From contig NW_019091363.1 of the NCBI RefSeq assembly GCF_001949145.1, forward strand, positions 1,492,814 through 1,524,178: a DNA stretch of 31,365 bases, written 5' to 3'. The notes under the pieces were generated by a model. That model worked only from the letters and a program-made list of their open reading frames with translations. It did no database searches and was not told where the DNA came from. Below are positions 10,913 through 20,265 of this stretch, one piece after another. The position numbers were made by a program, and so were the translations under genes. How positions within the stretch are numbered: position 1 is the first letter of the stretch; each line of letters starts with the position of its first letter. Source of the DNA: Acanthaster planci. Lineage: Eukaryota; Echinodermata; Asteroidea; Valvatida; Acanthasteridae.

Positions 10913-11091
10913 TGACTTGCCCAGCAATGTGAATTTGGAAGGGGGGTGGGGCTGACACTATATGGGGGATGGAGGGCGATGTTCATGATACAGAAAATCT
11001 CTGTTTGATGTGGGAGGTATGATTTGCCCAGCCATGTAAATTTGGAAAGGGGTGAGGCTGATGCCCTGTTCAGGGGGCGATGTTCATGATA
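10913..11091. repeat. Two-copy tandem duplication, period about 101-106 bp
   Basis: Both units contain TTGCCCAGC, ATTTGGAAGG/ATTTGGAAAGG, GGGGCTGA/GAGGCTGA and GGGCGATGTTCATGATACA. Unit one begins near 10,913 and unit two near 11,019. The sequence is G-rich on the plus strand. Confidence 0.7.
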
Positions 11092-11163
11092 CATTCTGAT
11101 TTTAGATCAGTGCATGAATGTAATATTTGTATTACATTCATGCACTGATCTTACTCCAGAATG
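11092..11163. repeat. Long hairpin: 22-bp perfect arms, 4-nt loop
   Basis: 11104-11125 and 11130-11151 are perfect inverted copies around the loop TTTG, extended after a 5-nt internal loop by CATTCTG (11092-11098) with CAGAATG (11157-11163). It lies in an MCMDC2 intron just after a tandem duplication. Confidence 0.9.
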
Positions 11164-11457
11164 GCATATTTTTGACATTTTTTTGGTACTTTTTTCCCTT
11201 TTTGAGTGATATTGAATACATTTTGGTTGTTAGAATTTCTGAAAAATTCTTCACAATCCACTTTAATTGTTAAACACCACAAAAAGTAGGGGGTGGGTTA
11301 AGTGTGCCCTCTCTTGGTCTAGCGAGGAGCCCATACCCCCCATAACCCCCTCCCCCGGATTTATGCCCGCGCTTCAAAGCATCACTGCACTCATTCTTAT
11401 TCATATCAAAGTAATGCTGTAGGTGAAATGGAATCAAACAGATGTACGCGTACTTAC

Positions 11458-11515
11458 CATCCACTTCAGTTATTTCTGCACAGTCAATTTTGATGATGAA
11501 TGAGTAAACAGCATT
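11458..11515 (-). CDS. MCMDC2: MCMDC2 coding exon (residues 47-66)
   Basis: This 58-nt exon lies between acceptor ctctttgcag and donor GATG|gtaagt. It reads NAVYSFIIKIDCAEITEVD in phase with the previous exon and matches the AVYRFKI-type strand of vertebrate MCMDC2. Confidence 0.85.
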
Positions 11516-12431
11516 CTGCAAAGAGTGGCTTAGATAAGTGTTCTTTTCTTTCATTGCAATTTGTTTAAAAATCCTGGTGCACTACGTGTATGTCTACCTG
11601 TTCATCCAACTGCAAAACTATGCGGTCATTCAAATATTTGGGCACATGGATCGAGCTGCTTCAGGAACATAAATCAAAAATGCCTTCACCATGTTCACAT
11701 CAAGACAATGTTAGACAGAATGTCAGAAGCTATCATCATGCTGTTTAGTGCACCAATGAGGGAAGGACAAAAGGCTCTCTTTAGTGGTGTACTTTTTGTT
11801 CGGTACAAATCTCCATTTATATTATTGGTACAGTACCATTTCACATTTTAAAAGGCATTATTAAATAAACTTCTGGAAAAAGGAAAACAGCTCACACAAC
11901 ATTTTGAAACAATAACTCTCAAAAGGATACATATATTCCAGAAATTTCCATCTTGCATGTGAACAATTGGGCCAGATTTGATGCAAACAATAATTACCTA
12001 ACGTACAGTATATACAAAATGAACAGTAACATTCTACAAAAGTCTATGAATATACAAAGCAAATGCCATGCTAAGTGACCTGAATCCAGACACTAACCCT
12101 TTGCTAAGTTCTTACCAATAACCTTGACTGCGTGATCAGTGGATTTGAGGGGATCACATTACAATATTCTATCAGTCAATCCTGTGGGAAATTTCTAGCT
12201 TAACATGTACTTCATCTTTAAAAGTAATCTTTGAGAGACATGAGTCAGAAATAAGGTGATTGGCTAATGGCAGCGAAATCAACAGATGGTGCTGCCATGG
12301 AGGAATAAGAATACTGCAGTCTAGCACAGGATGACAAAGGTTGGGAAAACACTACCGACACAGGTACACTATTTAAACAACTTTGGTATGAAACAATTTG
12401 GCGAGGGAAGTCAATGGAATGCTTCACAAAC

Positions 12432-12575
12432 CTCTTTGCTCTCTCTGTATGACAGACATGTTTTTTTCAGAGTGTCCAGTTGTTCTGTTTGGTCCAAATA
12501 CCGTAAGGAAGCTTCTTGTAGTTGCAATTGGGAGTCACAGAGTTGATTTGACATGCTAGCACTGTTCATGCATTC
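12432..12575 (-). CDS. MCMDC2: MCMDC2 first coding exon (residues 1-46)
   Basis: The exon follows a good acceptor (tttttcactctag at 12576 and above) and ends at GAG before gtttgt. The chosen ATG is at 12567-12569. A second in-frame ATG at 12552-12554 begins MSNQL and matches the vertebrate start (MSN) better, so either may be used. The reading LQEASLRYLD followed later by YRESK parallels the N-terminal helix of vertebrate MCMDC2. Six bases lie between the acceptor and the first ATG, so the 5' UTR is itself interrupted by an intron. A five-codon upstream ORF (ATG at 12571-12573) overlaps the start. Confidence 0.82.
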
Positions 12576-14183
12576 CTAGAGTGAAAAATGAATGTTACAA
12601 ATTAGCCAGTGTAAACAGAGGCTTTCTTTAGTCTTAAAGAAACTTCATGCTCCCCATGGACACATGTAATTAAACTTAAAGTGGTGTTGATGTGACTTTT
12701 TCTTTCAACTTTTTCCATACAAGAAATGTCAAAAACATTTCTCCCATAATTTTTCTAAGCTTTAGAACAACAAAGCCCTGTAAATGAGCACCATAACTGT
12801 GGCTGCTAGCAGGTAATTAGCAAGTTTGCCTACTCATGTGACAATTAGTACATTATTCAAAGTAATACAAAATGCCAAAACAAAACCAACCAAAAAACAC
12901 AAACACACAAGACCTATAAGCCTAAAATGTTGAGCTTTAACTCGTGAACAAAGCAACCTATCCAAAAGTTTAAAAAACACAGTGATGATGTAGGCACATG
13001 TAGCCAGTTACTTTAACAGTGTGAATGTGTAGGCCTAATTAACTGAAGAAAACTTACCCAGATCCATAAAATAGGGCCTTAACCAACAAAAAACTTAGCA
13101 GCAAATAAAACAAAACATTGGACACTTGTTAAACATTTTTTAGTATTGTGGTGTGGAGAGTGGACACAGACAGATAGTTATGAATGGTTAATAGGAGTCA
13201 TGGATACAATCCATAGTATTACTAGGCCTACTACTAAACTCTGCTATGCTTCTATCCTAGGCCTAGCACAACTGTTTAGGATGATGCAACTCTTGATGAC
13301 ATCCAGATCTGTGACTTTTCACATTATGACAAGTCAACACTGTTTTCATGTTGCTGTCTGGCTGTGACCTTGGGTTGCCAAAGCTTCCAGATAACAAAAA
13401 CGTAAAGTTGTGTCCATCCATAGGCAGATACATAGGCCCAACGCCTAAACACTTTGGAGGCCCCTAGTTCCAGCATATCCAGGGGTAGGGCCTAACCCTA
13501 CATTTCCCAGGCATTTCACTGCCAAACTTGACTGAGAATCTCATAGCCCTACTTAGTACTTTGAGTGACTTCCTCCCAAAACCAAAGTGACTAACCAAGA
13601 AATGTTATGGATAGCATCTCTACTCAATCTTTCACTTTCAGTTCATAACTTAAGTGGCTTAGGCCTAGGCCCTAAGGCTACTTCCCGTGAACAAACATGA
13701 CAAAGGTAGGCCCTATGTTAAAAAAATACCTTTTTAAGCATTGGAAAATTAAGTAGAACAAAAAATGTCGTGTGAATAGAGAACTCGGGAAAAACATCAA
13801 AACATTAACGTTAGTCATTAGGCCCAACGTGAGCTGCAGGGGCCAATTTCATAGAGCTGCTTAAGCACAAAATTTGCTTAAGCACATAAAACCTTGCTTA
13901 AAAAACAAAGGTTACCAGCTCAAAATCTATGTACAGTAGGCCTAGGCCTCGCCAAAAGACACTGAATACCATTAACCAATATCACATGGAGTTTTGGCTG
14001 GTAACCTGATTTGTCAAGGAAGGTTTTTCACACTTTTTTCAGCAAATTTCGCGTTTAAGCAGCTCTATGAAATTGGCCCCAGGTGAGTAACCGCTCAGGC
14101 CCAGTGTTAAAATACTAATCATGCCGAATAATTTCCTAACAATGACAATGATTTATAACTGAAATGACTGCCTTCTGGCCTAC
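12576..14183 (-). other. MCMDC2 5' UTR intron (inferred)
   Basis: The intron is inferred from the acceptor just upstream of the first coding exon and a good donor (CAG|gtaggc) at 14178-14183. It contains one intact MITE (13839-14080) and many TAGGCCTA-type words at 13,210-13,960. No conserved peptide was seen. Confidence 0.5.
13839..14080. mobile_element. MITE, 242 bp, terminal inverted repeat GGGGCCAATTTCATAGAGCT
   Basis: The left end GGGGCCAATTTCATAGAGCT plus GCTTAA is repeated inverted at the right end (14055-14080). Further inside, GGTTACCAGC pairs with GCTGGTAACC, so most of the element is an imperfect foldback. There is no coding capacity. GTGAG occurs at 13829-13833 and 14083-14087 and may be a target duplication with small end differences. 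A second copy of the family is at 16558-16954. Confidence 0.85.
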
Positions 14184-14540
14184 CTGAAAGACATTTTCTT
14201 TAATTATAAGGTGACAAATCGCAAGCTTTAGAAGTTTCCGTGAAAGACCACATGAGAAAACTAGCGTTAAATTTGTGACAGAGAGATTGAAGTTTGAACA
14301 GTTGGTGTGACATTTCACGAACAAGTGGAGCAGACGAAAGCACTCGCAGACGCGCTAGCAGACGTATTGTTTCTTTTTCAAGGAACGCGCCATATCAGAG
14401 TCGGGTTCTATACGTGGTATCCATCAAATGTGCGAAAGGTGTCTGGGTATCAGATATTTTTCATTTTACTTTATCAAGGGAGGGCGCTGTGTTAAGAACA
14501 TGGGCTCCAGGCGCGCTCGGCACGTGATGTGTGATGTACT
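14184..14540. promoter_or_regulatory. Candidate bidirectional promoter between MCMDC2 and AMDHD2
   Basis: This interval has more CpG and GC than its surroundings (several CGCG or GCGC words at 14,340-14,520). It lies between a minus-strand donor at 14178-14183 and a plus-strand donor (gtaagt) at 14541. It contains GAGGGCGCTGT at 14480-14490, a word also found just upstream of VMA21, and an E-box CACGTG at 14521-14526. No TATA box is obvious. First noncoding exons for MCMDC2 (about 14,184-14,350) and AMDHD2 (ending at 14540) are inferred. Confidence 0.5.
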
Positions 14541-15912
14541 GTAAGTAGGCCTACTTGACTTGATACTAATCTTGTTTATTAAAAAGAATTAGAAAGAAAC
14601 TTGAAAGCATAAGCTTCAAGTATTGAAATAACATTTGTCCCACCTCTTGACACCCTGTGTACATGGTGCACAAACCTTCTAAGTTCGAGACTGGTCATCA
14701 CTGGTCATGTTGTACATGTACGTAGGTCTGCGCCCAGGACCTAATTAGGCGTAATGCGTTAATAATGTCACTGCTAAATTTGGAAGAACACGTTATCTCT
14801 TTCTAATGGCTAATAAACCACTACAACGGAAAATGAGTGATGTCTCTGTAGGCCTATGGAGTACATGTATATAGAACTCTTATCCTGGAACCCTAGGCCC
14901 TAACCTAGAGGCGTGCTAGGCCCTACACACAAACGTACATGTAATTATAAGCCTTTGGCCTTTTTCAACCGGCACGACCAGGTCCCCTGTAAAGTTGCCT
15001 CCTGGTTCAAGGCAGTTAGACCAGCAGTGAAGTGTGTACATGTCCCTGTATACGTAGGCCAATGTTGAAGTTACAGAACTGTAAGGTTTAAATTGTACAA
15101 ACTCTGTAGATAGCCATGTACAAACTCCCACATAGGCCTACACATTTTGGCTGTTTTAATTGTGTCAACTTCCTCTTCCATCACAGCTGCATTAACCAAA
15201 TTTCATACATGCCTTCTTGGTGAAGTTACATGTCAGATGAGGAGGCTTATTTACCTTATATCCTCATTAAAATGATGAAATTCTTGAACATTTGCATTTG
15301 CAACATTGTGATTACTGGATTGGGCTGGGGTTATGAAGGTTACCTGTAGGCCTAGGCCTTTGCCATTGTAAATCTCAGAAATTGTTAACGGCCTGCCTGA
15401 TTTACTCATGATGGAGAGCCCATTTCTGCATTATCGACCAGCTGTTTAATGTGGATGAATAACTGCGCAAACAGTACATGTACATGTACTTAACGCTGTA
15501 CAATCAACCAGTTGCAGAGCTATTGATAATCAATTATTTTTGATATGTACTGCGCCACTGATCAGTGTTGTGGAAATGGCACATTATAAATTTTCAATTA
15601 TTATGATTATTAGTTACTAATGCCCCATTGTCCCAATTGTATGTGGTATGTGGCAATCAGCACCCCATTCTTGTCACAGTAGTATCCAAAAAAGATTTAT
15701 TTCCAAAACAAGAGTAGAATGGGCAGCGATACATGTATGCACAGTTGCATTCTCATCACTGTGATGAGCCTATATGAATAGGACCCACATGTACATGTAT
15801 TTAACAGGAAGTCGCATGGGGCAAAGATCGTCATATGTTTTTGGAACCGTTGATTGTATATAAACAGCAGGTATATTTAACTAACAAATTGAAATACCTT
15901 CATTCTTTGCAG

Positions 15913-15964
15913 GATTTGGGAATCTACTGTTAATTAGTGATGCCGTCCACCTTCCAACTAAACT
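15913..15964 (+). other. AMDHD2: AMDHD2 5' UTR segment with overlapping uORF
   Basis: The segment follows a strong acceptor (ttcattctttgcag) and precedes the start codon at 15965. An ATG at 15940-15942 opens a 14-codon out-of-frame ORF ending with TGA at 15982-15984, which overlaps the true start. Such an arrangement commonly lowers translation of the main ORF; that effect is inference here. Confidence 0.55.
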
Positions 15965-16178
15965 ATGCCTTCCAAAGTGTCTGATTCCCCAGTCACACAG
16001 TTTCGCAACTGTCGCATTCTGTACAAGCACCAAATCATCAAGGAAGACCTATGGGTACGAGACGGAAAGATCCTGAATCCTGAATCCCTATTCTTTGTGG
16101 AGAAAGGCTACGCTGACTATCAGCTGAACTGTGATAACTGCATAATAAGTCCTGGCTTCATCGATGCTCAAATAAACG
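15965..16178 (+). CDS. AMDHD2: AMDHD2 coding exon 1 (residues 1-72)
   Basis: It begins MPSKVSDSPVTQFRNCRIL and ends within PGFIDAQING, the metal-site strand that replaces HxH in this deacetylase group. The donor is AACG|gtaaat. Stops upstream in frame and the usual N-terminal length of the family support this ATG. Confidence 0.9.
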
Positions 16179-16319
16179 GTAAATAAAATCAAACCAATTT
16201 CAGCTGAAGCAAATCCGTTCGGAGCCAATTTGATTCATCTGGCTGATGTTAAATGCCTGCTGTCCTTGGCATGAGAGGGCTGGGAATATTTCTGTTCTCC
16301 CCCATCCCCCCCTGAATGG

Positions 16320-16495
16320 GATGCCAGTCCATCACAGGTTACTCCTCAGTTAATGCCAGTACGCAATATACTCCTGGATGGAAAGAGGCAATTAGGGGTA
16401 AAGTGGCTTGCCCAAGGACACATCACACAACCTATTGTTAGCATTGTGATTCGACTCCTGACCCTCTGAGGCAGATCCTTAACCACTAGGCCCCC
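16320..16495. repeat. L2/MIR-like retroposon tail fragment
   Basis: The words GTGGCTTGCCCAAGGACACA, then GATTCGACTCCTGACC and CTTAACCACTAGGCC in this order resemble the 3' region shared by L2-type LINEs and MIR-type SINEs. Recognition is from memory of the consensus. Confidence 0.5.
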
Positions 16496-16557
16496 CTCCC
16501 TTACAAGTAATTCCTGTACATGCCAAGAATTCTCTTGAAGAGTGTAAACAACTGCTC

Positions 16558-16954
16558 GGGCCAATTTTATGGAGCTGCTCAAGCACAGAATTTGCTTTAA
16601 AAGCACAAAAAACCTTGCTTAACCCTCCTTTGGTTTTACAGCACAAATGTGCACAAGTGCCGAAGGTCACTCTCTTGCGTGTTGGTGCAGTGCACAACAC
16701 GACACAATTGTGCTTCTTTGAGGTGTTTACCAAGTGACCCAAAGAGTGGCTTCAGCATAGGAGGGTTAATAAACAAAGGTTACCAGCTCAAACTCCATGT
16801 GATTGTCATGCTAACCAAAAGACAGGTAAACACCATTCCAAAACAATATACATGTACATCACAAGAAATTTTGGCTGGTAACCTGATTTGTCAAGCAGGG
16901 TTTTTTCATGCTTAAACAAATTTTTAGCTGAAGCAGTGCTGTGAAATTGGCCCC
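16558..16954. mobile_element. Second copy of the same MITE, interrupted by a nested element
   Basis: It shares ends (GGGCCAATTTTATGGAGCTG and GAAATTGGCCCC) and interior blocks (TTGCTTAA, AAACAAAGGTTACCAGCTCA, TTGGCTGGTAACCTGATTTG) with the copy at 13839-14080. After removing the nested element and one TTAA it is about 250 bp, the same size as the other copy. It is more diverged at its right end. Confidence 0.85.
16623..16765. mobile_element. Nested 143-bp element flanked by TTAA duplication (piggyBac-like MITE)
   Basis: CCCTCCT at the left end and AGGAGGG at the right end form short inverted termini. TTAA stands on both sides (16619-16622 and 16766-16769), while the uninterrupted copy at 13839-14080 has a single TTAA at the equivalent site. 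A TTAA target duplication is characteristic of piggyBac-class insertion. No transposase is encoded. Confidence 0.8.
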
Positions 16955-17382
16955 AGACACATTTAAGTAAAGCTTTTGTTTAATTGTTTTATTAAAACTT
17001 TGGTAAACATTTTATTTTTGTTAGCACAGTTACTGTCAAAGAAAGATGCTCTCTGGTTCCAAATTTAAAGTTTTTTCAAAGTGTTTTTTTTTTTCAAAAT
17101 ATGTTGATGCTCATTTTGTATTAAATTTATGTGTGTAACTTGGACATTCAGCAGATTGAAAAAATTCACATACATTGATGCACATTTACTTGGACATGAA
17201 ATGGGTTAAAAAAATGCACATAAGTCTTTAGATCTATTGAAAATGCCAATCAAATTGATGATGTCTTTGACTCAACAAACACTTCAAGGCATTTCCTTTT
17301 GTGATTCCATTTGATCTGTTTATCGTCAGGCTGCCAAATTTGGATTGCCTTTTATTTCCTGTCATTTTGTGTTCAAACAAAG

Positions 17383-17522
17383 GTGCGTTTGGGATTGACT
17401 TCTCCTCTGATCCCGATTCTCTTGCCATTGGCCTGCAGAGGGTCTCCAAGAAACTCCTTGCCTATGGCGTCACCTCTTACTGCCCCACAGTTATCACATC
17501 CAGCCCAGAAACCTACAGGCAG
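17383..17522 (+). CDS. AMDHD2: AMDHD2 coding exon 2 (residues 72-118)
   Basis: Acceptor tgttcaaacaaag, donor CAG|gtacgg. It reads AFGIDFSSDPDSLAIGLQRV, then SKKLLAYGVTSYCPTVITSS, the conserved GxGxDF and GVTxxxPT segments of the barrel. The open frame continues into intron 2, but those residues are not family-like. Confidence 0.9.
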
Positions 17523-18620
17523 GTACGGTCAACTTTGATTCTAGACCGAAACCTTTTCAGATCCTTCAAAGTCCATCAGGTGGTCTTAAAGGATTTTGCA
17601 GGATTGCAGAAGATAGAGCCAAGCTGTTTTATTCCGTTATTTTTTAAAGTGTCACCAGGGATGCGGATTGTAACCCTAAAAGAGCTGGGACTCTTTCCTC
17701 AACCCCCTCACATTTTCCCAGTAATATCATTATTTTCTTTGAGGATTGTTCACTTAATATCTTATCAAATATCATCATTTTGGCACCATTTGTATGAAAA
17801 TCAGACATAATGTTGAGCTTTGAAGCTTCTCGTGGTGAAGTTGGCAAGTTACCGGTAGGTACAAGACTTGCATTAGCACCATGCAGAATATCTCGTTTGT
17901 GAGTATGTGTGGTTCTGATAGGACCAGCAGGTACTCAGTGCTTCAGACCCCTCCGATCCATCGTCAGGAGACTTGTAAGGATTCCAAAATGCTCTCGCAT
18001 AATGTTTTCATGATAAGCTCTTTTATCCAAAAAAGGTTGGTTAAAAAGCTTAACTTTTCCCATGGACATGCTCGATCATCTCATGGGCCGACACACATGA
18101 GATACATGTCTGACAAAGCCCAGCTCTTTAACCTTAACCTTCCCCAACCACACAGAATTGAACACCGGCAAAGTGTGTGAATTTGTGGCACTTGGTACTG
18201 TACCCCTAAACTGCTTGTGCTTTAACATGGGTTCAGGCATACCCAAAATAAACAGAATCCAACAGTTTTTGTGCACAGTTTACCATATGGTGTTGGAATT
18301 TGTGTGAATGGGTATGGTTCCTAGTAACTCACTCTGGGGAGTTAGGGTAAAGGTCAAAGGGCTAGCCATTGTTACCTTACACTGGGTTCCTTGCCCTCAT
18401 CAAAAGTCAAAGTAAAAAGAATTTGCCAGGTTGGAATTCTATTGGGATTGGAGAAGATTTCTAGCAAACAGCATACAGCTTGACAGTTGCTTATCAGTAA
18501 ATTTCATATGGTTGTCCTTTTCTGACAGTTTTCTTCAGATAAAGAGATGATATGCCTGTTGATTTATTTTTTCTGTCTAGTGATCGTTGGTCTAAATCCA
18601 ATCTTTTCTTTTTCTCGTAG
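17523..18620 (+). other. AMDHD2 intron 2
   Basis: About 1.1 kb. I see no exon, repeat family or RNA gene in it; the open frames at 17,881-18,180 have no recognisable similarity. Confidence 0.6.
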
Positions 18621-18675
18621 ATTCTTCCCCAGATAAAAAGAACAAACGGAAGTCATAATGGTGCTGGTGTCTTAG
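18621..18675 (+). CDS. AMDHD2: AMDHD2 coding exon 3 (residues 119-137)
   Basis: A 55-nt exon between acceptor ctttttctcgtag and donor TTAG|gtaagc. It reads ILPQIKRTNGSHNGAGVL, matching the HGAGVLGxHLEGPF lead-in of the family; the two flanking exons are in phase only if it is included. Confidence 0.88.
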
Positions 18676-18980
18676 GTAAGCTAAAAAAAACTTAACCTTA
18701 CCCAGAAATTCTGTCTCGTTATTTGCCAAGATTGCACCTTTTTTAGCACAGTATGTTGGACTTCTGAAGAGATTACAGCCTAATTTTAACAAAAAAAAAG
18801 GTTTGTTAGGCAAACAAAGAATCAAAGTAGCATTTTTGGACATGCCGAGATTTGGTGCACGTCTTATCGAAGTGTAGTTTTTAAGAAGGTGGAGTAGATT
18901 TTACATATCAAATTTTCCAAAGCCCGCCCATGGAGAATTTCTGTTCATAAAAGTTTCCCCAATTTCCTCTTTGGCCACAG

Positions 18981-19196
18981 GAATCCATTTAGAAGGGCCA
19001 TTTATCAGCAAGGACAAGCCCGGGGCTCACCCCATTGAGTTGATTAAACACTGCGAACAGCCATGCAGCTTTGAGGAGTTTCTACAAGTCTACCACTCAC
19101 TGGACAACGTTGCTATTGTGACCCTTGCCCCCGAATCTTGCCAGTCAGCGGATGTGGTGACGAGGCTGTCAAGAGAAGGAATAGTCATTTCACTAG
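18981..19196 (+). CDS. AMDHD2: AMDHD2 coding exon 4 (residues 137-209)
   Basis: Acceptor tctttggccacag, donor CTAG|gtaggt. It holds HLEGPFISKDKPGAHP (139-154), with Glu141 as the expected metal ligand, then NVAIVTLAPE and GIVISLG at the end. Confidence 0.93.
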
Positions 19197-19902
19197 GTAG
19201 GTGCCTGCAAAGTCCACGCATTGGTTCCTTATGACCTGGAGATAATGATCATACCACGGTCTTGCAGTGGGACTGTCCTAAAGGTACTTTGTGAACCCAC
19301 AAAATCAAGCACTGAGGGGGAAATAGGTTTCTGTAATTTAACCAGATTGGAGTATCAATCCTCATGTCAAGTAAGTTTGCTGATCTGTGCCATTTTGAAT
19401 ATAATGAAAACATTGCCAAACCAAATGACGGAGTTATGAACCGTGTTATTGTTGTTGTGGTTGTTTGTTTGGTTCTCAAGTTCCTTTTGACCACTCTCTC
19501 ATCTGGTGCAAAATTCTTTGGTAGACACAGGCATAACATTATTGCCTTATCTAACCCTCATCTTTCACTGCCTGTGCAGAGATATCCATTTTGTTAGTCC
19601 AAGATAAAGAGAGGCAATCGTTGTAAACAGTCTCGCTCAAGGACATAGACATGATAACTCTATTGAGGCTGGTTGTTTCGCGGCTATTGCCTCAGTCCTT
19701 TACATTGACTAAACCATTCTGAGCACAAGAACTCTTGTCTGAAGCGAACGATTCATCCAACGGATCGCAAGAATCAAACAGAACACATGAATGGCACACG
19801 TAGGAGTTAACAAGGCTGGGTAGATACTTTGGAGCCTTCTTCGACCCGTAGACATGTCCCACTTCTTTTTGTCATCATTTGTTTTTGTTTTTTCTTTCTC
19901 AG

Positions 19903-19991
19903 GACACTCTGTGGCCAATCTACCTCAAGCTGAGGATGCCGTCAAGCACGGTGCTTCTTTTATCACACATCTCTTCAACGCCATGCTACCT
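19903..19991 (+). CDS. AMDHD2: AMDHD2 coding exon 5 (residues 209-238)
   Basis: Acceptor tttttctttctcag, donor CCT|gtaagt. It encodes GHSVANLPQAEDAVKHGASF and then ITHLFNAMLP; His210 and His231 are the two histidine metal ligands of the family. Confidence 0.93.
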
Positions 19992-20265
19992 GTAAGTGTG
20001 GATATGTACTTGTGAGCCTTGATCTGGTGACTTAAAGAGAGGGATGGCTTTTTTCCCCCTCTTTTGTGTGATAAGAAGTTGTTAAAATTTGCTGATAGGG
20101 TTTTCTCGCAGCTTTTTGAATGGTCTTGTCCTACCTTTGAATGCCGGTTTTCGGATAACTTCCCAATTTCGTGAGAGTTACTGACTAGGTAGGTGTCAAA
20201 AAGAAAATGTCCCTGGGAAATTATATAAGTTCTAATCCTTACAAAAAAAATGCTTGTATAGAGAT

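Larger units (their letters stand above)
1..14350 (-). other. MCMDC2: MCMDC2 gene locus (minichromosome maintenance domain-containing protein 2), 3' part outside window
   Basis: This is the extent of an MCM-family gene read right to left. MCMDC2 is known in animals as a meiotic factor that supports strand invasion and repair of programmed double-strand breaks, related to the Drosophila mei-217/mei-218 proteins. Eleven exons from 12569 to 530 join without a phase error and follow the order of vertebrate MCMDC2: N-terminal helices, an OB/zinc-finger domain (CX4C at residues 169-174, CX2C at 202-205), then an AAA-like domain. The nucleotide-binding motifs are degenerate: residues 365-372 replace the usual GDPxxxKS, and residues 429-433 read CMLGD where active MCMs have a hydrophobic stretch followed by DE. 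Vertebrate MCMDC2 is about 680 residues, so roughly 200 C-terminal residues lie left of position 1. The 5' end is probably a noncoding exon near 14,184-14,350. Identity rests on remembered family sequence, not a search. Confidence 0.88.
16179..17382 (+). other. AMDHD2 intron 1 (between coding exons 1 and 2)
   Basis: This 1.2-kb intron contains an L2/MIR-like tail fragment (about 16,320-16,495), then a MITE copy with a second element nested inside it (16,558-16,954), then plain AT-rich sequence. Confidence 0.75.

Noticed and set aside
17523-17810. Plus-strand open frame running on from AMDHD2 exon 2
   Set aside because: It begins inside an intron, passes a good donor at 17523, and only its middle part (exon 2) resembles the enzyme.
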